Shown piece by piece: positions 1 through 11,897 of a DNA stretch of 64,000 nucleotides (positions are counted from its first letter, which is position 1; each line of letters begins with the position of its first letter). The translations under genes were made by a program, and so were the position numbers. The notes beneath the pieces were generated by a model. That model worked only from the letters and a program-made list of their open reading frames with translations. It did no database searches and was not told where the DNA came from. The DNA is taken from the NCBI GenBank assembly GCA_963853835.1, contig OY970823.1:5040001-5104000 (forward strand), in the 5' to 3' direction. Origin of the DNA: Calendula officinalis (Eukaryota; Streptophyta; Magnoliopsida; Asterales; Asteraceae).

Positions 1-3000
1 TTTGGTATGACGAAGGTTTTCCACGTACCGTCCAAAAGCACATTTCTGGTGATAAAAAAATGGGCAATTACATATATAATTGTAAAACATGAGTGTTATA
101 ATTGATATTTAGTATTTCAACTTACTATCATGTCAGCAACTACAAGGTTGAACGTCTTTGCTTTCTTGGATTTATTCCCTTTCCCCGACACTGATGTTGT
201 CTTTTTGAACTCAAAAATCCGAACACTGCCCGTTCGCATGTCAAAGCAAAGAACAAAGTCTTTTCCACAATTATCTACTGGAAGGAATACCTTAATGCAA
301 CATAAAATATGTAATCAATTATCTATATATTTTACGACAACATACAAAAAATGATTTTTTTGTATGTTTATTTACGTACCAGGTCTGATTTCTCAACTCG
401 TTCCTTCGAGTGCTCATTAAAATTATCTATAAAATTGATGATCTCCTGTAGCTGATCATCAACGTCTTGTTCCATAAAATTACTCAATTTCTGAAATGTG
501 ATATTAGAAACAATAAATTAACAATTTAATTGTGAAAATTAATTACCACATCGAAAGTTGGCAAAAAAAGTCTTAATGGTGAATTGTTGCTTCTAAAAAC
601 TTCCAAATAGTTAAGCACTACCGACCATGCAGACAATACAGATGTCAAACAACTCTTTTCAAGCAGGCCTAACAAATCCATCCTAACAAGCCTCTGTCCA
701 CATTAACTTTTGTACAACGTCTCACTACAACAAATTCATTAAACATAGATGTTTAAACGTTCAAATTTAAGTTTAAATAATACTAGTCAATAATTAAAAA
801 TAAACAAAAATATGATTAACTTACCCCTGATCCAATTCATATACAGCCACATATTTCCATGACTTTTGCTCATCCACAGTAAGTTTTTCACCAATGCCGA
901 CCACTCGTTGAACATAAGGTGATCGGGCAACAACAGATTTCGATATTTCACACTTACCCCTCCCGATAATGATGCGCCCGACATTGCTGCACCCAACATT
1001 ACTCAAAGGTTTGTATGTTCTTATAGGTACGGGTGTGACAAATCGATCCCTATGTTGTTCATCAGGTATAACATTTTCAGTTTCAACCATTTCAAATTAT
1101 TGAGTCATTCCTAGACTAAAACTAGGTGCTTCATTAGTTGTATTTTTCTTTTTCTTCTCAGCTGTTTTTTCATAATGGTCAGCGGTTATGGTTGCCTGTT
1201 GTGTGAACGGTCCGCCGTAATTAGCAGCCACACTTTCTTTATTAGCCACTTCAGTTTCTTGGGTCATTCCTAGGCTAAAACTAGAGGCATCCTCACTTGC
1301 AATTTGTTACCCTTTTTAACAGATCTTTCATACTCATCAGCGGTGAGTATAGCCTGTTGTGTAAACGGGCCACAATACATTAATGTATCATCACCCCCCA
1401 CCTAAATCTGCATTCTCCATACCAACACCTTCTTCAACGATTTTTGCACCCTCTTTTAATGTTTCATCGCCCCCACCCACAGCTGCATTTTCCATACAAG
1501 CACCTTCTTCAACGGTTTCACCCTCCATAGTTGGCACGTTTTCTTTTCCCCGTTCCTTGACACCACTGGTATCAACACCGCTGGTCTCAACACCACTATA
1601 ATGTCCAATTTGTGAATTATTGGGTGCCTTTCTTTTATTGATTATATGCCGTAACATACACTCAAACCGGTCCAGTAAATTATCGTCGTAGTTGTCGTTC
1701 GGGAAAAGGATATCAGACTCATCAATTATCCTGTCAAACTCCTTGATTCCATCATGAACACTTTTGAGGTACGAGTTCAAAATCCATATGCACCCCTGTA
1801 AATTAAAGTTTTTAAATTACCAGTTAGTGTAAGCATTCATGACAAAATACACCGAATTGATTAAAAAAACTAAATATAAAAACATGTATTTACCTGCTTG
1901 TCTGTCAGGATTAGCTCCCCATCTTCGTGCATATCATATTGGTCAATCTCTCCCATTCCAAATCTACCATTCGTTATTTCCTTCATTTCTCTAACATTCA
2001 ACAATTCACCTGACCAGACTGATATGGGGGTCTTTTCTTTGAAACACTCATGTCTTTGCATTTGGTGTTCTCAACATAACACATATGTGTGTAGACATAA
2101 GTAAATCTAATTAATATATAACAAAACTAAAGTATAAAAACACATTCATACTATTGTACTTACAGTCAAAAGGGTTAATGGACCCCTAAAGTATACATCC
2201 TTCTTCCCTTTCACCCAACCAGATTTGCAGATTTTCAGGCTATCCCATAGATAGCTACACCAATTTATTTCGGACAGGTTCATTGTTGACTTTAAATACC
2301 ACAATATGCTTAAGTCACAAATACCTCCTTTTCTGATAACGCCCATAATAGAACAAAAGAGCACTATCCAATTCAGTTTAAAGTTAAGATCGGGAAATTC
2401 CGATGTCATTATTCGATTTTTAATATCCGCCGGTTTTATATCTTTAATTCCCTTATATTGGCTCATCCATTCGTTAATCATGGTATCATCATTTACAGAT
2501 TGCATATCGGATACATTGGTGCCCATATTATTCAGGCCTAACATTACACCAATCATATCCAGTGTTATTTGTATGACACCATTTTCCAGTTTTATTCGCA
2601 TCAAGTTTGGGTCAATATTGTCAACCACGTACAGGCCCAGTTTCGATGGAATGGTATCCACTTTAAAATCAAGCACGCCACTAAACCCCATTTCATCGAG
2701 GCAACTCTTTTGGTTCGGTTGAAGAATCGATATTAGTGCATGAAACGTTTTCGGACTCGACCGTGTGTACAACACCGGTACCGTTTTTGTTATATCGACA
2801 TCAACATCACCAGCTCCTTTTCCTTTTCCTTTTTTCTTATCGGTCCACTACTTTATTCACCCGACACACAATTAATGTTACTAACTAAATCACACATGAA
2901 ACCGTTACATACATGTATTACATACTTCATAAAATACGATACCTTTTTTCACAGGAGAATTATTTGGTATATTTTCAACTTCAGAACCTTTAACCGCTTT

Positions 3001-3902
3001 AGTTTGGATGTCTCGGTGGAATCCAGTCTTAATTTTTTCCCTTTACGCTCTATCTCAACGCTATCTTCTTCATCTAAATCTGCAATTGCAATTACACACT
3101 ATAAGTATGTGTCAAAACATACATGTATATATAATAATTACCAATAAGGGTTGGTTCTTTATTCTTTTTTCTTGGGCTCTCGCGGTAGTCTACATACTTT
3201 GCGGTCCTCCATCCACTTCTTCTAACTCCTTTCAATTAAAAAAAACCATAACAAAATTAAGTCAACATATTAAATATTTTAAGCCACATTGTTTTGCTTT
3301 TAAAACAAAATACATTCATGTGCATTCTATCTTAATTACATTAATGTACAATCTCGCTAATTATGCAAATCCTCTTAAACAATTTAACCCCAATGGCTAG
3401 GTTTCTTAAACCCTAACTACAACATGAACAAAAAATGTATACATTATGAAAAACCATGAATCCTTAAAACATCATTGCTTATGAACAACCATGAATCCTT
3501 AAAATACATATATTTAAAACCATCAATTTTTCGAATTTATAAGGCAAGACATTCATGTATAGATTTCCACAAACATCAATGTTTATGAACAACCATGATT
3601 TGGTAGAATATAGCTACTTAAACCCCACCATTTTTCGATTTTACAAGACAAGACATTCATGTATTGAATGTCTAAAACAAATTCAAGTACATACTAATGA
3701 ATCATTCAAACCCCCCATTTAATCACAAAAATTCCGCCTTTTTAAACCCTAACTGACCTTTTTTACCCAGTTACCAAACATCAATGATATTCAAAATCGA
3801 AACACTTTAATCACTTTTAGAAGATAACCCAATCATTAATTCGTAAATTATACCTAATTTCGTTTACTAAAACACAATACATACCTGACATTTCACTTCC
3901 AT
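1..3902 (-). pseudogene. Ulp1-like (C48) SUMO-protease-type gene, decayed, 3' end off the left edge
   Basis: A multi-exon minus-strand gene runs leftward from a probable start at 3900-3902 (six codons, then a GT donor). Exonic pieces follow at about 3170-3230, 3000-3090, 2164-2850, 1894-2070, 1100-1796, 830-1090, 550-665, 415-505 and 130-300, the last passing the left edge. The 2164-2850 exon encodes the long N-terminal domain common in plant transposon-associated Ulp1 proteins. The 130-300 piece has the C48-like run FLPVDN...FVLCFDM. Where family members carry the catalytic His just before that strand, I read Lys. Two breaks are visible: a frame change at a G run near 1388-1393 and an in-frame TAA near 1107. 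The motifs GPFTQQA and FSLGMTQ each occur twice, an internal duplication. Such genes are often carried by Mutator-like elements (known for the family). No TIR is visible here. The family call is fairly sure; loss of function is inferred. Confidence 0.6.
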
Positions 3903-4324
3903 TCGACGTCCGTTGATGGATGTATAGTATTTCGTGTTTTACGAGCGCCTATTAGAAGTCGAATGCCTCAATTTCTTACTCCTTATGAAGTCCCTGTTTG
4001 GAACCCTAGAAAATCTTCGAATTTCATTGAGGATCGCCGTTAGTAGATATCGCAATTCTAATTGATCACTATTCTAAATGTTCGGGATTTTTATGAAAGA
4101 GAAAACAACTGATTACAATCCCAATGATGTAGTTACCGTAAATATCTCTCCCATTATTAATATAATTAATTACACAAAATTCCAAAAGTACCCTTTTCCC
4201 TATTAAAATTCGTAAGATATGGCAGTTTTCATATCAACCTTTGATACAAAAATATCGATGGATTGGATTTGTTTTAATGGTTCTGTTAGTTCTTCACATA
4301 TAGTTAGTTCTGTATTTAAAGCAC

Positions 4325-5199
<875 letters not shown>

Positions 5200-5257
<58 letters not shown>
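5200..5257. repeat. (TA)n microsatellite, third block
   Basis: About 58 bp of TA between the preceding element and the palindromic element. Confidence 0.95.
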
Positions 5258-5258
<1 letters not shown>

Positions 5259-5986
5259 CTAGTTACAGAACCCATTTTAGGCTACAGAACCCGCATAACT
5301 CAATCTAAACCATTGAATTTCAAAATGAAATGATCATGGAAGATATATGAAGTGATTTAACGAGGGACCTCATGCATGTATGTTATGCATGCACGAAAAC
5401 ATATATGTTTTTGTGCATGTATGTTTTCATGTATATATACATAAGTGTTATTTTTGCATTATTTGAACATATATGTTTTTCAGTATCTTTGATGTTTTTC
5501 TTAAAGTATATGTTTGATTTGGGTTAAATGTTATTGTTTTGCATACTTTTTTACTAAATTCTAATATTCTTAGATGAACTCTGCTTGGTTCTACGCAAAA
5601 AATGGGTTCTGTAAATAGCTCGCCCCTATTTACAGAACCCATTTTTTTTGTAGAACCAAGCAGAACTCATCTAAGAATATTAGAATTTAGTAAAAAAGTA
5701 TGCAAAACAATAACATTTAACCCAAATCAAACATATACTTTAAGAAAAACATCAAAGATACTGAAAAACATATATGTTCAAATAATGCAAAAATAACACT
5801 TATGTATATATACATGAAAACATACATGCACAAAAACATATATGTTTTCGTGCATGAATAACATACATGCATGGGGTCCCTCGTTAAATCACTTAATGTA
5901 TCTTCCATGATCATTTCATTTTGAAATTCAATGGTTTAGATTGAGTTCTGCGGGTTCTGTAGCCTAAAATGGGTTCTGTAACTAGC
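5258..5986. mobile_element. 729-bp near-perfect palindromic (fold-back) element in (TA)n
   Basis: The two halves are reverse complements almost end to end. The left end GCTAGTTACAGAACCC matches the reverse complement of the right end, and the arms meet around a 7-nt spacer (5619-5625). Each arm is about 361 bp with only scattered mismatches and small indels. The motif ATGGGTTCTGTAA occurs at both outer ends and beside the centre, so each arm also has its own internal terminal repeat. That suggests a head-to-head pair of one shorter element. There is no protein signal; open frames here are mirror images caused by the palindrome. Flanks are pure TA. Confidence 0.8.
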
Positions 5987-5987
5987 C

Positions 5988-6294
<307 letters not shown>

Positions 6295-6366
<72 letters not shown>
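6295..6366. repeat. (TA)n microsatellite, fifth block
   Basis: About 72 bp of TA closing the series of nested insertions. Confidence 0.95.
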
Positions 6367-6372
<6 letters not shown>

Positions 6373-6488
6373 ATATGTTATGCGTTTGTGCTACGTTTTA
6401 TGTTTTGTCACAACGTATCAAACTAGGGTTTTGGGCCTTAATGGTCCGAAATGGATACCTTATTGGGCTTAAAATGAAATGGGTTTGG

Positions 6489-8200
6489 TGTAACACCTCA
6501 ATTTTTAAAACAAAACATTTGGCCAAAATATATCATTTAAATAAGAGGAGAACTATCCCAAAATACGGATTTACAAAAACCTTTGGTATGAAATCAAATT
6601 ATAAGTTTCGATGTTACAAAATATATACAAACCAAAGCTAAGTCTAAATCCATTCTAGTGTTCTTCTACTCTAGGCCCCACATCTCTATCCATGCGTATC
6701 TAAATCTTCGATCTCGAACCTGAGTACATAGCAAAAACAACAAGAAGTACGTGAGACAAGAAAGTCTCGTGTGCTACATGGGTTTAGACCCAACAATAAT
6801 AACAAATATCATACGACATATAAACATGTATATAAGTATCTCGTCCATCTATTTAGTCACTCTATTGTGACTCTATAGTCCTTGCTTCCCTAGCAATCAT
6901 ATCTAGTTATCGGGATTCCCCCGAACTAACTAGAACCACATTAACTTATTAACCGAAATCTATCGCCATTAATAAGCTTCAAGATACCTGCAAGAGGGAA
7001 TCGCCCAACCTACCGATACCTGTCTTACTCGTCGGACTTATTCCAGTTAGCAAGACTACTACCGTGGATGAGTCGATGGGAATCCACCCAACTGCCCCTC
7101 ACTCCACACCTCATGACCTGGGGGTCCCCCGCATTATTACGTCATCTCATTCTTACCATAACTCAACAGTTATTTCAAACAAGCCTTTGGCTGTTACATC
7201 TATCACCAAACAAGTTAGTTAACTATCAACAATAATATAACTAACCCAACATTCTATAAGTCTACACAATTAAGCAAATAAACCATACACAAGTAACAAA
7301 AAAATACAATTCTATGGCTATGTACTTAGTAAAGTCAACATGTACTCACCTTAGCAAGTATTGCTCCAACCGTGTTCTTCACACACAATCCCTTTGCTTC
7401 AACAATCGATCAACTTTCCAAGACTTCACCAAAAGCCTAATATAACAATCACAAGTTGTTCAACATCACATACTACCAATACTAAGTCCATTTATCTCTG
7501 GATACCCTTTAATAACAATTTCCCCAATTTTGGCGGTGTACAAAAATACCCTACGTTTAACCAACCCTTATGATTCTTACAAATCTTAACCTTACACTTG
7601 TTTCCTTTGTTAAAATACCATATATTAAGTGTATACATCATTTATTTCACCATCAACCATAAACCCAAGAACTAGGGTTTCAAACACAAGCTTCAAGATC
7701 CATAGATGTAAAGCTACAAAGATCAAATAGTGAAGATTTACCTTTAATCTTCAAATAGGAGTGAAATCTATCAAGCTTTAGTGAGGAAATCGCCCAAGAA
7801 CTACTCTTGCACTCAATAATCGCCAAAGGAACAACTAGGGTTTGATAATGCATTAAATGAGCCAAATCCCGTATTTAATGTTGTCTGACAGACTTTGCAT
7901 TCGCGAACTGGAGTTCGCACCGCGAACTATGCGTGTGCGAACTTCTTCCCGATCGTGAACCAGTCGTGAACTCCGATCTCTAAAACTCTGAACTCTCTGT
8001 CCCAAGGGTTCGCGTCGCGAACTATCTGGCCCAGACAGGGCTGCAACTTTTGGTCTTCGTCTCGACCCGATTTTGTCCATAACTTCCTCATACGGTGTCC
8101 AAATGACACGAAACCAATTCCTACGTTCTTTAAACGATTTATCCTTATTTATCATATTTTTATAAAATTTATATTTATTTACAAAATTCGGGTCGTTACA
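6489..8200 (-). mobile_element. Solo LTR of a Ty3-gypsy family, reverse orientation
   Basis: The 1712-bp unit begins TGTAACACC and ends GGTCGTTACA, so in its own direction it starts TGTAACGACC and ends GTGTTACA, as in the complete gypsy at 19564-28051. It shares with that LTR the block around GTACGTGAGACAA...TGGGTTTAGACCC (about 6720-6790) and the TTATCGGGATTCCCCCGAA region (about 6905). Flanks are TTTGG and CTTGG, a 4-of-5 match to a target duplication. No PBS, PPT or coding DNA adjoins it. The same GGGCTTAA-type repeat lies on both sides, consistent with insertion into one older sequence. Confidence 0.7.
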
Positions 8201-9330
8201 CTTGGATCAGGCTTAATGGGCTTAGATTTGGCTTAATGGGTCGACATTTGGGCCAAGGCCCGCCAAGATGGGCTAAATGGGCTCAATCTGGTTAAATGGG
8301 CTAGCTTATGGACCGAATGGGCTAAAGTATCACACAATCGGCCACTTGGGCCGTATATAGGCTACGGTTTACACCTGATGGGCCACGAGTTTGGGCTTAC
8401 CCCCAAATGGGTTACAGTATAGCAAAGGGGTCGATTAGGGTTTGGCCCAAAGGTTTCAAGTTTGGGTTATAACACATGGGCCAAGTATGGGCCTTGGCCC
8501 GATTAGGGTTCTCGGGTTTTAGGTCACGAATGGGTAGAGTTCCAGCCTCGACCCGGTTAAACTTGCGGTTCAAAATACGGTCAACGAAACTTAAATAGGG
8601 TTTCGAGTATAGGTTTCAGTTTCTAGTGTTTCGGTCTAGGGTTGGCCAAATGGCCAAAACCCTTCGGGTTTAGCTTGCCTCGGTTTCACGGATTTCTACG
8701 GGTTGTCACCGGCTACCAGCGTTGGTGACTCGAGTCAATGATCAAGTCTACAACACAAGTTAGGGTCTTTCTAGGGTTTGATAATATTAATAAAACATGA
8801 GATCTATGGTTTAACAAGTCACAAACAAATCTAGGGTTTAGGATTTAACAATAATGATTTAACGAAACAATAAACGAAACAGGACTATACAACACATACA
8901 CACACACGTACATACGTATGCATGCGTTGGAATCAATGGTTTGCCGTGAACATTTGGCCTTCGGCCATGGTCTCGGTTAGTTTGTGCGAGAAATCGAACA
9001 CAAGAACAAAAGGATCGGGTTTCATACATTTGCGAACGGAATCACAAACGAATCGAAGGGGGTTTCGGTTTTGCTTGGGACGACTCGAACTCGGGACTTG
9101 TGGGGATGCTTGGCCGAAATCAACAAAAAGAAATAGAGTTTAGGTTATGTGGTATTTATAGTATAGAGGGTTTAAGAGTTGTACAAGAACAAGGATTCGT
9201 TTGAATGAAGATATCGATAAGTTTGAAAAAAAGCGATAAGGCCAACACCCTTTAGGGGTGTTTCGGCCGAACTAGGTCACGAGAGGGGGCGGGGGCCGGC
9301 CACTTAGGTGGTCGGTCAACGTTTGATGTG
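8201..9330. other. Repetitive non-coding stretch with degenerate TGGGCT/TTAATGGG words
   Basis: The first 350 bp repeat short words such as TTAATGGGCT, GGGCTAAATGG and TTGGGCC. Similar words occur left of the solo LTR (6420-6480), so this was one sequence before that insertion. The rest contains ACAC/ACGTAC microsatellite and a G-rich run near 9285. Short open frames here show no recognisable domain. Confidence 0.4.
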
Positions 9331-10755
9331 TCGGTTATTAATTAATTTCGATACGACTCACGTTTATTTAGTTATTTTGATTTATTAATTAAATTTTACA
9401 TAAGTATTAAAATTTAGAAATATTTTTGAGAAATGAAGTCACAATAAATAAAATAAAATGTTATGTTCACTAAAATAGTCAAAAACTAATGTATGGTGAT
9501 TATATTGAATGTTTAGTGTTTTGTTGTGTGTTTGGATGCCAAAAATAAAAATGACTGAAAGTAAAACCTTTCTAAGTAAGGAAATGTTAGAAATAAAATG
9601 TATTTACATACCATAAATATCGAGTTGTCATAGTTCACCTATGAGTTCTCAAATTTTCATATCTTCAAAATTTCAAAAATCTTCAAAATCATGTCATTGT
9701 AGTCAAAAACAATATCACCACCGTATGGATCAACAACTCAAATCGGAGAAGAAAATTTGAGGTCTGTACAAATCATCGACGTATTCATAGACAACGAGTA
9801 TCCTCCGTTACTCCCTCTCTTGCCGGAAACGAACATGTATGCGAAGTACTTTCCCAGCAACAAGAGATTTTGTGACAAAGAGATTTTGTGACAACCATTT
9901 CCTGGCAACATGAAACTTACAAGACATTTTGGCAACAAGAAACACCATTTCTCCGAAACTCCATTTCGTCATTTTCTCCGTACAAATTAGGGTTCTTGCA
10001 GAGATTTTGTAGATTAAAAATTCTGTAAAATTGTTCACTTATATGCGGAATTAATGGTGGATGTAGAGATTAAACACAAGAACTTAATAATGGCAGTGAT
10101 AAGAACAACAAATGTAGAAGACAACCTTTTTGCATATAAAATTCGACAAGGACCGGAACTCGGTATAAATATTAAACATAAGAAACCCCAATGAAGACCG
10201 GAGCTCGGTGTCATTAGAGGTTTCTGATTTCAATTTGTTATCGGAGTGAAACTCGTATCCTCAGCGAGGTTTTCTGATTTCAGTGGCAAAGATATGGGGG
10301 TGTGAAGAAGTAGAAGGCAGGTGAAATGCATAACAAACTTGTATTGTACAACCTTCTAAAGACTAGTTTACTTTATACAACTTGTACAGTACAAACGTAT
10401 AATGCATGTGAAATATGGAATATAAAAAGGTTGGGTGGAAAGACCGATATTCCCTCACATGTTGAACATGTGAGGTTAGTTAACAACCAAATTTACACGG
10501 AAAGACAGAATGGCGGAATCCAAAAAAGTTGAAGGACAAAAAAACTAGAAGATAAAAGTTTATGGACAAAAATACATAATCGTGTGTACCACAGGGACAT
10601 GTTCCGTAATTTACTATATTTTTTAAAATGTCTCATACAAAAATATTATAATAATTAACGTTAAATATTATGTAATTATTTGGTAACTAATAAAAATATA
10701 ATGAATAATTTATATATAGTATATCTAAGGATTGAAATGAAAAGTTATTAAATAC
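9331..10755. other. AT-rich spacer, no gene recognised
   Basis: No domain seen on either strand. Small features: AGAGATTTTGTGACAA repeated in tandem near 9863-9892, two copies of a GACCGG(A)CTCGG word near 10152 and 10197, and a 23-bp inverted repeat at 10453-10475 (CCTCACATGTTG / AACATGTGAGG). Confidence 0.4.
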
Positions 10756-11018
10756 TCCCTCCGTCCCTTAATAAAGTTCCCATTTGTGTTGGGCACAATA
10801 TTTTAGGAGATAGTTAGTGGTGGGGTATTTGGTATTACTTTTGATTAAAATATAAGGTTTGATTGGAGAGAGAAAGTGTTTTAAGAGATAGTTAGTGGTG
10901 AAAATATCGGTAATAATATTATTATATTAAGTGGACCCCTTATGTTTGAGAAATGGGAACTTTATTTAGGGACAAAATTTGAAGGCAAAATGGGAACTTT
11001 ATTTAAGGACGGAGGGAG
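10756..11018. mobile_element. Stowaway-type MITE
   Basis: 263 bp, flanked by TA on each side. Left end CTCCCTCCGTCCCTTAATAA; right end ends GGACGGAGGGAG, the inverted counterpart. Typical Tc1/mariner-derived Stowaway structure and size. The AAATGGGAACTTTATTTA end block occurs twice at the right side (near 10953 and 10989), so this copy has a duplicated terminus. It lies 3' of the CSLA stop codon. Confidence 0.85.
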
Positions 11019-11602
11019 TATTTGGAAAATAAAAAAGACAAATATTAAAAGATTAGTAAAAAAAAAGCTTTTGCAATAAATTTTTGATGTACACGGAAAA
11101 CACCCTTTGTGGTCACTTTTAGGTGTATCATTCGTGTAATTCCTTTTACATGTGTTGTCGGTTAAATTAAGAAAGGAAAATTTAAGACCAACAATCTCAT
11201 GGTTTACATACATATTTATACGAATTAGGAGCTATCAAAATAAAATTTTGTATTTATTGCACTAAAGTTTACAAAAACAATGTTACATGAATCAAAAATG
11301 TGAAATAAGACCTAGATACCAATGTCACAATAAGTAGCTCCTTATAGTTTATAACCTTCAGTGAAGCAACACCCAACTTTTTCTTCTTTATGTGTGGTAT
11401 TACGCTTTTCTTCTTTGTATTGAATGTACCTGATGCCATTATTTTTTTTCTTCGTAATATACAAATGAAACTTAATTACCCAAAAGAGGCATACAAACCT
11501 TTAAGATACCGTAAAAAAACCGAGTTTGATTCGTCTTCGATTTACACAAATCTAAAAATACAAATGTAAAAATGAAAAGTGAAGAGAAAATATAACTATT
11601 TT

Positions 11603-11827
11603 TTAAGAATTCGGAACTTGTGTGCCAACATAACCAAACCCCATTATGAAGAAGGCTGCAGCTTGTAGATACAGGTAAATGTAGTATTTATACTTCCCAA
11701 ATGCTAAATCAAGGCAACCACATGTGAATAGGAAACATCCCACGCCAAGCTCTAGCATAAGAATCCTGCATGTTGGGAATATATTCACATATATAATCAT
11801 TATTTAATCTAAAACAATATTATTCTC

Positions 11828-11897
<70 letters not shown>

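Noticed and set aside
5448..5796. Two 64-codon frames on opposite strands with the same protein tail
   Set aside because: They are mirror images created by the palindromic element, not genes.
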